Assembly: GCA_031394045.1 (NCBI GenBank)
Contig: JANMWN010000093.1
Span: 1 to 8,460 of the forward strand
Direction of reading: 5' to 3'
Length of the DNA stretch: 8,460 nt
Source: JANYIP01 sp031394045
GTDB taxonomy: Bacteria; Actinomycetota; Actinomycetes; Prado026
Numbering within the stretch: position 1 is the stretch's first letter; each line of letters opens with the position of its first letter. Shown in pieces: positions 1 to 6,141 of the stretch. Under the pieces are notes generated by a model. The model was not told the origin of the DNA and searched no databases. It saw only the letters and a program-made list of their open reading frames with translations. The position numbers and the translations under genes are program-made.

Positions 1-372
1 CGGGTCCTGCCCGCGGTCCTAGGCGGGGCCAGCGTGATCCTGGACCTGGGCGCCAACCGTCGTACCGCCAGCCGAGCCCAACGCATCGCCCTGGCGCTGC
101 GCGACGGCGGTTGCACCGCGCCGTTCTGCGACAGGCCCGCCACCTGGTGCGAAGCCCACCACCTGATCCCCTGGCAGGTCAGCCCACGAACCGACCTGGA
201 CAACCTGGCCCTGGTCTGCGACGCCCACCACGACCTGCTCCACCACGACGGCTGGACCATCACCCTCAAGAAAGGACAAGCAATCTGGCACCCACCCCCA
301 CGAACAGAACCACCACCCACCGAGCCACTGGCAGCTGAGCCACCACGAGGACCACCCGCAGCTCCGCCGTAG
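1..372 (+). CDS. HNH endonuclease of the DUF222/13E12 repeat type, C-terminal part (5' end outside window)
   Basis: Frame 1 is open from the first base to TAG at 370-372 and gives 123 residues. The GTG at 34 is only an internal codon, because the residues before it (VLPAVLGG...) fit the family just as well. The HNH zinc/nuclease core is visible: CTAPFC (C-x4-C), then WCEAHHLIPW, the Asn-Leu of DLDNLALVC, and CDAHHDLLHHDGW. Proteins of this family usually have an N-terminal DUF222 domain of a few hundred residues, which would lie upstream of the window. They occur in many copies in actinobacterial genomes, often with mobile or selfish behaviour; their cellular role is poorly known, and non-specific or site-specific DNA cleavage is inferred. 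The tail (about residues 93-123) is a low-complexity Pro/Glu/Thr stretch with A-rich codons such as CCA, GAA, AAG and AAA, unlike the G/C-ending codons of the neighbours. It converges on the next gene, with 57 bp between the stops. Confidence 0.85.
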   Translation, partial: RVLPAVLGGASVILDLGANRRTASRAQRIALALRDGGCTAPFCDRPATWCEAHHLIPWQVSPRTDLDNLALVCDAHHDLLHHDGWTITLKKGQAIWHPPPRTEPPPTEPLAAEPPRGPPAAPP

Positions 373-429
373 GCGGCCGGCGTCAGGTGGTGCGGCGCAG
401 TGCCTCGGTGAGCCGGTTGCCGGCGTCGG

Positions 430-1398
430 TCAGGCGCCGGCGGCGAGCAGGGCACCCAGACGGGTTCGCCGCTCGCGCAGGCCTCCGTCGGAGACTGCGC
501 CCGGCAGCGCGTCACCCGCTGCGGTGACGACCGAGAGGTGCTGGTCGGCGCAGGTGACCGAGCTGTAGACGAGCGCCCGCGTCAGCACGCCGGCCGCCTG
601 CCCGGGGAAGCACACGACGACGGCAGCAGCCCGCCGTCCGGCCAACTCGTGTGCCAGCACCACCTTGACGCCTGGCACGCCCGTCGCACCGGTCAATGCG
701 GCCAGACTCTCGGTCAGCGCCTCGCCGCCGGCCGCGCCGCGGTGCAGCGGAGTCACGACGAGGATGTCTGCGGGCTGCAGGCCGAAGACCCGGGGGATCG
801 AGTCGGTGACCAGCTGGCCTACCCGTCGCATCACCTCGTCGTCGTCGGCGCAGACGGTGACGACCACGGACCGGTCCTCGGGGTCGGGTGGCAACAGCTC
901 CCCGCGCCGGATCGCGGCACCGAGCCGGTGCAGCGCCGGACCGTCGGCGGGATCAGGTCGCAGGTCGCGGACCGGTACGCCACCCCAGGCCACCAGGTCA
1001 CGTAGCGCGGCACCAGGTGCGGCTCCTGGCAGCGCGTCCGGGTCACCGGCGACGACCACGCGCGCGTCCTCGGGCGCCTGCTGCAGCCGGCCGGCCAGCT
1101 CCTCGAGGTCGAGCCGCTGAGCGTCGGCGACGACGAACACCTCGGCCTCGGCAGGGACCGCGCCGAGCACGACGGCGAGCCGGCCCTCCTCGGCCAGTCC
1201 CAGGACCTCGTCGGCCACCGCGTTCTCGGCTGTGGCCAACGACTCCAGCGCGACCCAGGTGTCGTCGGCGACGACCACCCCGGCGGCCATCGCGTCCTCG
1301 AGGGCCTCCAGCGGGACCGCCCCGAGGGCGACCGCGCGGGCCACGACGGTGTGCCCGTCCAGCGCCGCGCGCTCCAGCAGGTGGACGAGGTCGTTCAG
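430..1398 (-). CDS. RecD2-like protein lacking a P-loop (probable inactive helicase-derived protein)
   Basis: The protein aligns by eye with the C-terminal half of RecD2-type helicases. It has an N-terminal helical segment (LLERAALDGHTVV), a motif III-like AGDPDALPGAAPG followed by ALRDLVAWGGVPV, then HRLGAAIRRGELL, DSIPRVFGL, ILVVTPLHRG (motif IV-like) and a C-terminal LVYSSVTCADQHLSVV (motif VI-like). The ATPase residues are missing. There is no GxxxxGK[ST] P-loop, the Walker B DEA is replaced by ADAQ, and the arginine of the usual VTRA is Cys. It may be a regulatory or structural protein; no function is claimed. A conservative start is GTG at 1344 (304 aa). I extend to CTG at 1398-1396 (322 aa) because the extra codons look coding, GAGGAG at 1409-1404 lies 5 bases upstream, and the CTG overlaps the reductase stop as CTGA. 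It probably shares an mRNA with the reductase. Family identity is fairly sure, start uncertain. Confidence 0.72.
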   Translation of the reverse strand: MNDLVHLLERAALDGHTVVARAVALGAVPLEALEDAMAAGVVVADDTWVALESLATAENAVADEVLGLAEEGRLAVVLGAVPAEAEVFVVADAQRLDLEELAGRLQQAPEDARVVVAGDPDALPGAAPGAALRDLVAWGGVPVRDLRPDPADGPALHRLGAAIRRGELLPPDPEDRSVVVTVCADDDEVMRRVGQLVTDSIPRVFGLQPADILVVTPLHRGAAGGEALTESLAALTGATGVPGVKVVLAHELAGRRAAAVVVCFPGQAAGVLTRALVYSSVTCADQHLSVVTAAGDALPGAVSDGGLRERRTRLGALLAAGA

Positions 1399-2396
1399 GG
1401 CTGCTCCTCGTCGCGGTACTGGTCCTCGCTGCGCTCCGGGTAGCCGGCGGCCGGCCGCGAGACCTCGTCGAGGGCGCTGCGGATCTCGTCGGGCAACGTG
1501 ATGTCCTCGGCCTGCAGCGAGCCGCGCAGCTGGGCGGCGGTACGGGCACCCACGATGGGGGCGACCACGCCGGGCCGGTCGCGGACCCAGGCCAGCGCCA
1601 CCTCGAGCGGCGCGAGCCCGAGCCCGTCAGCAGCAGTGCACACCGCAGCGACGATCTGCTGGGCCGCCGGAGTCATCACCCGCTCGACGAACGCGGAGTA
1701 GTGCGGCGTCGCCGCGCGCGAGTCGGCCGGCGTACCCGTGCGGTACTTGCCGGTGAGCACACCACGGCCGAGCGGCGACCAGGGGAGCAGGCCGAGACCC
1801 AGCTCGCGGGCGGCCGGCACGACCTCGCGCTCGACCCCGCGCTCGACCAGCGAGTACTCGACCTGGGTCGAGACCAACGGCGCGCGACCCGGCCAGGCCT
1901 GCTGCCAGGTGGCCGCCCGCGCGGTCTCCCATCCGCTGTAGTTGGAGACCCCGACATAGCGGGTACGCCCGCTGGCCACGGCCGCGTCGAGCGCTCCGAG
2001 CGTCTCGTCGAGCTCGGTCCCGTACGACCAGGTGTGCAGCTGCCACAGGTCGACGTGGTCGAGCCCCAGCCGCTCCAGCGAGCCGTCCAGCTCGCGCAGC
2101 AGGGTCCGGCGCGAGACGTCGACGACCCGGGTACCGCTGCGCCGCGAGATGCCGCCCTTGGTCGCGATCACCAGGTCGTCCCGGTCGATGCCGTCGCGCA
2201 GCAGGCTCCCGAGGAGGCGCTCGCTGTCGCCGTCGGCATAGCCCGCGGCGGTGTCGACCAGGGTGCCGCCCGCGTCCGCGAACGCCATCAGCTGGTCGCG
2301 GGCCTCGTGCTCGTCCGTGTCCCGGCCCCAGGTCATGGTGCCCAGGCCCATCCGCGAAACCTTGAGGCCGCTGCGGCCAAGTCGACGCTGTTCCAT
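1395..2396 (-). CDS. Aldo/keto reductase
   Basis: A 333-residue NADPH-dependent oxidoreductase of the aldo/keto reductase superfamily, with the (beta/alpha)8 barrel signatures in order. The N-terminus is RRLGRSGLKVSRMGLGTMTWG, followed by GGTLVDTAAGYADGDSERLLG, then LVIATKGG and VDLWQLHTW. The catalytic tetrad is complete: Asp48, Tyr53, Lys80 and His121. Later parts include VGVSNYSGW, VSTQVEYSLVER, LLPWSPLGRGVLTGKY and the cofactor-binding region VAPIVGARTAAQL. Length is normal for the bacterial subfamily (about 310-340). The physiological substrate cannot be read from sequence. The ATG at 2396 is chosen because homologous sequence begins at MEQRRLG; the frame stays open far upstream, but only as antisense to the F420 oxidoreductase. 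No Shine-Dalgarno is evident. A TAGATT hexamer 8 bases upstream suggests a leaderless transcript. It is divergent from the F420 oxidoreductase and overlaps the downstream RecD2-like gene by 4 bp. Confidence 0.93.
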   Translation of the reverse strand: MEQRRLGRSGLKVSRMGLGTMTWGRDTDEHEARDQLMAFADAGGTLVDTAAGYADGDSERLLGSLLRDGIDRDDLVIATKGGISRRSGTRVVDVSRRTLLRELDGSLERLGLDHVDLWQLHTWSYGTELDETLGALDAAVASGRTRYVGVSNYSGWETARAATWQQAWPGRAPLVSTQVEYSLVERGVEREVVPAARELGLGLLPWSPLGRGVLTGKYRTGTPADSRAATPHYSAFVERVMTPAAQQIVAAVCTAADGLGLAPLEVALAWVRDRPGVVAPIVGARTAAQLRGSLQAEDITLPDEIRSALDEVSRPAAGYPERSEDQYRDEEQP

Positions 2397-2465
2397 AGGC
2401 ACCGAATCTAGCGAGCCTGCTGCGGATAGAGTCCCTCGACACGGACCAGAAGCCTCGGAGGCACG
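2397..2465. promoter_or_regulatory. Divergent promoter region between the aldo/keto reductase and the F420 oxidoreductase
   Basis: This 69-bp gap must hold the promoters for both divergent genes. On the minus strand TAGATT (2410-2405) fits the TANNNT -10 consensus and ends 8 bases before the reductase ATG. On the plus strand TAGAGT (2427-2432) is a possible -10 for the oxidoreductase, giving a leader of about 25 bases. No good -35 element is visible for either. A small inverted repeat GCCT-CGG-AGGC (2452-2462) covers the Shine-Dalgarno GGAGG at 2457-2461, which lies 4 bases before GTG 2466. Assignments rest on consensus matching only. Confidence 0.4.
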
Positions 2466-3515
2466 GTGAAGCTCGGGATCAACCTCGGCTACTGGGGGGC
2501 CGGCAACGACGCCGACAACCTGGTCCTCGCCCAGGAGGCGGACCGGCTCGGGTACGCAGTGGTCTGGGCCGCAGAGGCCTACGGCTCCGACGCCGCGACG
2601 ATCCTGACCTGGATCGCGGCGCACACCGAGCACATCGACGTGGGCTCCGCGATCTTCCAGATCCCCGGCCGTACGCCCGCGATGACCGCCATGACGGCGG
2701 CGACGCTGGACACCCTGTCGAGCGGACGGTTCCGGCTCGGGCTCGGCGTCAGCGGCCCCCAGGTCTCTGAGGGCTGGCACGGGGTGCGCTTCGACAAGCC
2801 TCTGGCGCGGACCCGCGAGTACGTCGCGATCGTCCGGGACGCACTGGCCCGCAAGACCGTGCGCGCCGACGGCGAGTTCTTCACGCTGCCGCTGCCCGAC
2901 GGCCCCGGCAAGGCGCTCAAGCTGACGGTCAAGCCGTACCGCGACAACATCCCGCTCTACCTCGCCGCCGTCGGGCCGAAGAACCTCGAGCTGGCCGGCG
3001 AGATCGCCGACGGCTGGCTGGCGATCTTCTTCAGCGCGGCCCATGCGGCGGAGTCGTTGGCGCACATCGCGACCGGCCGGGCCAAGGTCGGCGCCACCCT
3101 GGACGGCTTCGACGTGGTGCCGACGGTGCCGGTGGTCGTCGGCGACGACCTCGACACCTGTGCCGCGCAGGTCCGACCGTACGCCGCGCTCTACATCGGC
3201 GGGATGGGCAGCAGGGACAAGAACTTCTACAACCAGCTGGCCGTGCGCATGGGCTACGACGAGGCGGCCGCGAAGGTGCAGGACCTGTTTCTGGAACGGG
3301 ACTACGCGGGCGCCGGTGCGGCCGTACCCTTGGAGTTCATCGACCAGACGTCGTTGATCGGGCCGAAGGAACGTATCGCCGACGGCATCGCCGCCTACGC
3401 ATCCGCCGGAGTCACGACCTTGACCGTCTCGTCCCAGGCCGCCTCGCTCGACGAGCGCATGGCCATGCTCCGTACCGTCGTCGAAGCCGCCGAGATCGCG
3501 GGGGTCCTGCAGTGA
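2466..3515 (+). CDS. LLM-class F420-dependent oxidoreductase, Rv3520c type
   Basis: A 349-residue luciferase-like monooxygenase-fold (TIM barrel) protein expected to transfer hydride with coenzyme F420. The N-terminus KLGINLGYWGAG is typical. It is followed by ADRLGYAVVWAAEAYGSDA, the IDVGSAIFQIPGRTPAMTAMTAATLD region, SGRFRLGLGVSGPQVSEGWHG, PLYLAAVGPKNLELAGEIADGW and a C-terminal ERIADGIAAYASAGVTTL. These resemble the Rv3520c family (TIGR03559) closely, and the length is right for that family. Its substrate is unknown. The GTG start at 2466 is set by the GGAGG at 2457-2461 and by the family N-terminus. The stop TGA at 3513-3515 overlaps the GTG of uppP (GTGA), so the two are probably co-transcribed and translationally coupled. 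Family confidence is high; assignment to F420 rather than FMN is by family. Confidence 0.93.
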   Translation: MKLGINLGYWGAGNDADNLVLAQEADRLGYAVVWAAEAYGSDAATILTWIAAHTEHIDVGSAIFQIPGRTPAMTAMTAATLDTLSSGRFRLGLGVSGPQVSEGWHGVRFDKPLARTREYVAIVRDALARKTVRADGEFFTLPLPDGPGKALKLTVKPYRDNIPLYLAAVGPKNLELAGEIADGWLAIFFSAAHAAESLAHIATGRAKVGATLDGFDVVPTVPVVVGDDLDTCAAQVRPYAALYIGGMGSRDKNFYNQLAVRMGYDEAAAKVQDLFLERDYAGAGAAVPLEFIDQTSLIGPKERIADGIAAYASAGVTTLTVSSQAASLDERMAMLRTVVEAAEIAGVLQ

Positions 3516-4333
3516 GCTGGTTCGAAGCGATCGTGCTCGGGCTGGTCCAGGGCCTGACTGAGTTCATCCCGGTCTCGTCCACGGCCCACGTACGCATCGT
3601 CTCGGCGATCGCCGGGTGGAGCGACCCAGGGTCGGCGTTCACCGCGGTGACCCAGCTGGGCACCGAGACCGCCGTACTGATCTACTTTCGCAACGACATC
3701 TGGCGCATCGTCTCGACCTGGTGCCGCTCGCTGGTCAAACCCGAGCTGCGCGGCAACCTCGACGCCCGGATGGGCTGGTACGTCATCCTCGGCACGATCC
3801 CGATCGGCATCCTGGGGCTGGCGTTCAAGGACCAGATCACCACCGGGGCACGCGACCTGCGGCTGATCGCGGCGGCCCTGATCATCGTCGGCATCGTGCT
3901 TTTCTTCGCGGACCGGGTGGGGGCGCGTAACCGTACGGTCAAGGACCTGACCGTCCGCGACGGCATCGTCTACGGCCTGGCCCAGGCGTGCGCGCTGATC
4001 CCCGGCGTCTCTCGGTCGGGCGCGACGATCTCGGCCGGCCTGTTCATGAACTACACCCGCGAGGCGGCGACCAGGTACTCGTTCCTGCTGGCCGTACCCG
4101 CTGTCCTGATCTCCGGGATGTTCGAGGCGCTGAAGATCGGGGAGGACACGACCTCGTCGTGGGGGCCGACGATCGCGGCGACGCTGATCGCCTTCGTCGT
4201 CGGCTACCTCGTGATCGCCTGGTTGATCAAGTACGTGGCCACGAACAGCTTCCTGCCGTTCGTGATCTACCGGATCGGCCTCGGCCTCGTCGTCATCATC
4301 CTGCTGGCCTCGGGTACCGTCACCGCTCGCTGA
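3512..4333 (+). CDS. uppP: Undecaprenyl-diphosphatase (UppP/BacA)
   Basis: An integral membrane phosphatase (EC 3.6.1.27) that converts undecaprenyl diphosphate to the monophosphate carrier lipid, recycling it for peptidoglycan and other envelope polymers. Its 273 residues match the family length. Both catalytic signatures are present: EFIPVSSTAH (Glu17 to His26; many homologues have TGH here) and PGVSRSGAT (Pro164-Thr172, with Arg168). Several hydrophobic helices are evident, for example AALIIVGIVLFFA, the segment around YSFLLAVPAVLISGMF, AATLIAFVVGYLVIAWLI and a C-terminal GLGLVVIILLASG. The GTG start overlaps the preceding stop by 4 bp; GGGGG at 3500-3504 lies 7 bases upstream and can serve as a weak Shine-Dalgarno. 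It ends 27 bp from the convergent corA. This protein class can raise bacitracin tolerance when abundant (known for the family). Confidence 0.96.
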   Translation: MSWFEAIVLGLVQGLTEFIPVSSTAHVRIVSAIAGWSDPGSAFTAVTQLGTETAVLIYFRNDIWRIVSTWCRSLVKPELRGNLDARMGWYVILGTIPIGILGLAFKDQITTGARDLRLIAAALIIVGIVLFFADRVGARNRTVKDLTVRDGIVYGLAQACALIPGVSRSGATISAGLFMNYTREAATRYSFLLAVPAVLISGMFEALKIGEDTTSSWGPTIAATLIAFVVGYLVIAWLIKYVATNSFLPFVIYRIGLGLVVIILLASGTVTAR

Positions 4334-4367
4334 GGACCAGCCGCGACGGTCGGCTCGAGGTCAGAGC
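4334..4367. terminator. Possible weak bidirectional terminator between uppP and corA
   Basis: The 27-bp gap between the convergent stops holds AGCCG (4339-4343) pairing with CGGCT (4351-4355) across a 7-base loop, and a second option, GCTC (4353-4356) with GAGC (4364-4367). Stems are only 4-5 bp and no T-run follows on either strand, so it is not a classical intrinsic terminator. Position between convergent genes is the main argument. Confidence 0.2.
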
Positions 4368-5335
4368 CAGCCGCTCCTCTTGAACCCGCGGTAGAGCAGG
4401 CCGCAGATGGTCGCCATCAGGCCGAGGGCCATCGGGTAGCCGTACGTCCAGGCGAGCTCGGGGATCTTGTGGAAGTTCATGCCGTAGATGCCGGCGATCA
4501 TGGTCGGCACCGCCAGGATCGCGACCCACGCCGAGATCTTGCGCATGTCCTCGTTCTGCCGGATGCCGACCTGCGCGAGGTGCGCCTGCAATATGCCGGA
4601 CAGGAGCAGCTCGATCGACTCGACCTGCTCCTGGACCCTCAGCAGGTGGTCGTAGACATCGCGGAAGAACGGGCGCGAGTCCGCGGGGATGGCGGGCATC
4701 GGCTCGGTCGAGATGCCGGACAGCGTGTCGGCGAGCGGGACGACGGCCCGCCGGAACTCCTGCAGCTCGCGCTTGAGCTGGTAGATCCGCTCGAAGTCGT
4801 CGGTACGAGCGGGGGAGAAGACGCTGGCCTCCAGCTCGTCGACGTCGATCTGCAGCTCGGCGGCGACGTCGAGATAGGTGTCGACCACGGTGTCGGCCAC
4901 CGCGTACAGGACTGCTGCCGGTCCGTGCGCAAGGATCTCGGGCTGGGCCTCCATCCGGGCGCGTACGCCGGACAGCTCGGCGCCCTCGCCGTGCCGCACC
5001 GTGATGGCCATGTCGGTGCCGATGAACAGCGAGATCTCGCCGGTCTCGACGTCGGAGGTGGCATCGACGTACGTCAGGGTCCGAAGCACCACGAACAGCG
5101 AGTCGCCGTAGACGTCGACCTTGGGTCGCTGGTGCGCCTTGATCGCGTCGTCCACCGCGAGCGGGTGCAGGCCGAAGACGTGTGCTACGCCGCGCAGGTC
5201 GGTCTCGGTCGGCTCGTACAGCCCCATCCAGACGAAGCTCGACGGATCCCGCTTGGCCTCGGCCGCGAGCTTGAGCAGGTTGTGCGTCTCCTCGACCCGC
5301 TGGCCGGAGCGATAGAGGGCGCAGTCGACGATCAC
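4361..5335 (-). CDS. corA: CorA-type magnesium/cobalt channel
   Basis: A 324-residue CorA/MIT-family divalent cation channel. The large cytoplasmic N-terminal domain contains FVWMGLYEPTETDL, HPLAVDDAIKAHQRPKVDVYGDSLFVVLRTL and ITVRHGEG, all typical of the family. A long helical stretch follows (roughly residues 140-270, including RIYQLKRELQEFRRAVVPL and QVESIELLLSGILQ). The pore signature YGMNF has its GMN at residues 285-287, between TM1 (about 268-284, ISAWVAILAVPTMIAGIYG) and TM2 (about 298-316, YPMALGLMATICGLLY); a basic cytoplasmic tail KRSGWL ends the protein. The start is GTG at 5335, because homologues begin with IVDCALYR-like sequence; upstream codons run into the divergent phosphatase gene. 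No Shine-Dalgarno is clear. It interrupts what is otherwise a plus-strand block. Substrate choice between Mg2+, Co2+ and Ni2+ cannot be read from sequence. Confidence 0.94.
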   Translation of the reverse strand: MIVDCALYRSGQRVEETHNLLKLAAEAKRDPSSFVWMGLYEPTETDLRGVAHVFGLHPLAVDDAIKAHQRPKVDVYGDSLFVVLRTLTYVDATSDVETGEISLFIGTDMAITVRHGEGAELSGVRARMEAQPEILAHGPAAVLYAVADTVVDTYLDVAAELQIDVDELEASVFSPARTDDFERIYQLKRELQEFRRAVVPLADTLSGISTEPMPAIPADSRPFFRDVYDHLLRVQEQVESIELLLSGILQAHLAQVGIRQNEDMRKISAWVAILAVPTMIAGIYGMNFHKIPELAWTYGYPMALGLMATICGLLYRGFKRSGWL

Positions 5336-5392
5336 GGCATCATCACGGGCCCAGTCTGCGGCACGGCGGTCCGCGCAGGCGCGGCAGACACG

Positions 5393-5405
5393 TAGGTTTC
5401 GTGCT
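5393..5405 (+). promoter_or_regulatory. Predicted -10 element for a leaderless phosphatase mRNA
   Basis: TAGGTT at 5393-5398 matches the actinobacterial TANNNT -10 consensus and is followed by exactly 7 bases before GTG 5406. No Shine-Dalgarno lies in that gap, so transcription is predicted to begin at or beside the start codon. The spacing is identical before the DUF3090 gene and mshC. No convincing -35 is seen 16-18 bp upstream. Confidence 0.55.
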
Positions 5406-6119
5406 GTGACCACGTTGCTGCTCGTCCGCCACGGCCGTACCCCCGCCAACGCTTCGGGGGTCCTGGCCGGCTGGACCCCGGGCGTGCACCTCGACGAGGC
5501 GGGTACGGCGCAAGCTGTTGCGCTCGGGGCCAGGCTGCTCCCGGTGCCGGTCGCGGCGGTGGTGTCGAGCCCGCTGGAGCGCTGCCGGGAGACGGCCGCT
5601 GCGGTGCTGGCCGGCCGCGACGGCGCCGTTGTCCCCGAGCACGTCGACGACCGGCTCGGCGAGTGCCACTACGGCGACTGGACCGGGCGGGCGCTCAAGG
5701 AGCTGGCCAAGGAACCGCTGTGGAGGGTCGTCCAGGCGCACCCGAGCTCGGCGACCTTCCCCGGTCCGGAGGGCGAGTCGATGCGGGCGATGTCCGTACG
5801 GGCGGTGGACGCCGTCCGGGAGTGGAACGCCACCCTCGGACCGGACGCGACGTACGTGGCGGTCAGCCACGGCGACGTGATCAAGGCGATCGTCGCCGAC
5901 GCGCTGGGCGTCCACCTCGACCAGTTCCAGCGGATCCAGGTCGACCCGTGCTCGCTGACCGTGATCCGGTACACCGAGCTGCGGCCCTTCGTCGTACGCC
6001 TGAACGACACCGGTGGCAGCGTGGACGCGCTGCTGCCGCCCAAGAAGAAGCCGCGGCGTACCAAGCGGACTGCGGCGGCCGAGAGCGACGCCGCGGTGGG
6101 TGGGGGAGCAGGCCCGTGA
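5406..6119 (+). CDS. Histidine-phosphatase superfamily protein, MSMEG_4193 family (predicted phosphomutase/phosphatase)
   Basis: A 237-residue protein of the phosphoglycerate mutase-like family. The active-site RHGRT has the catalytic His9 with Arg8. SSPLERCRET supplies Arg59, GECHYGDW supplies Glu86 (likely acid), and VSHGDVIKAI supplies the second His155, so a full catalytic set is present. It matches the MSMEG_4193/Rv2135c group (TIGR03848), which was described as part of a three-gene actinobacterial system with a PI-kinase-like protein; the substrate is unknown. The domain ends around residue 208. A tail follows with a basic cluster (PKKKPRRTKR, about residues 212-221) and an Ala/Gly-rich end, perhaps a flexible or nucleic-acid/lipid-contacting extension (inference). 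GTG 5406 is supported by the MTTLLLVRHG start and by the -10 placed 7 bases upstream. The stop is 22 bp before the DUF3090 start. Confidence 0.92.
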   Translation: MTTLLLVRHGRTPANASGVLAGWTPGVHLDEAGTAQAVALGARLLPVPVAAVVSSPLERCRETAAAVLAGRDGAVVPEHVDDRLGECHYGDWTGRALKELAKEPLWRVVQAHPSSATFPGPEGESMRAMSVRAVDAVREWNATLGPDATYVAVSHGDVIKAIVADALGVHLDQFQRIQVDPCSLTVIRYTELRPFVVRLNDTGGSVDALLPPKKKPRRTKRTAAAESDAAVGGGAGP

Positions 6120-6128
6120 CCTGTCACC

Positions 6129-6141
6129 TAGGGTTTTGACC
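6129..6141 (+). promoter_or_regulatory. Predicted -10 element for a leaderless DUF3090 mRNA
   Basis: TAGGGT at 6129-6134 is followed by 7 bases (TTTGACC) and ATG 6142. The 22-bp gap between the phosphatase stop and this ATG has no purine-rich Shine-Dalgarno. It is therefore a likely internal promoter that drives DUF3090 and the coupled kinase-like gene independently of the phosphatase promoter. No clear -35. Confidence 0.55.

Noticed and set aside
888..2411. Open plus-strand frame of 507 codons
   Set aside because: Arg/Pro/Gly/Ala-rich translation with no family resemblance; it is antisense to the RecD2-like gene and the aldo/keto reductase, which have clear motifs.
2397..3065. Upstream extension of the aldo/keto reductase frame on the minus strand
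   Set aside because: The 220 or so extra residues are antisense to the F420 oxidoreductase; the AKR fold begins at MEQRRLG (2396).
4469..5395. Open plus-strand frame of 308 codons
   Set aside because: Antisense to corA, whose GMN motif and membrane helices are unmistakable; the composition reflects the high-GC shadow frame.
5389..5403. CACG-N7-CGTG inverted repeat around the phosphatase -10
   Set aside because: Arms of 4 bp with no extension; expected by chance in high-GC DNA.
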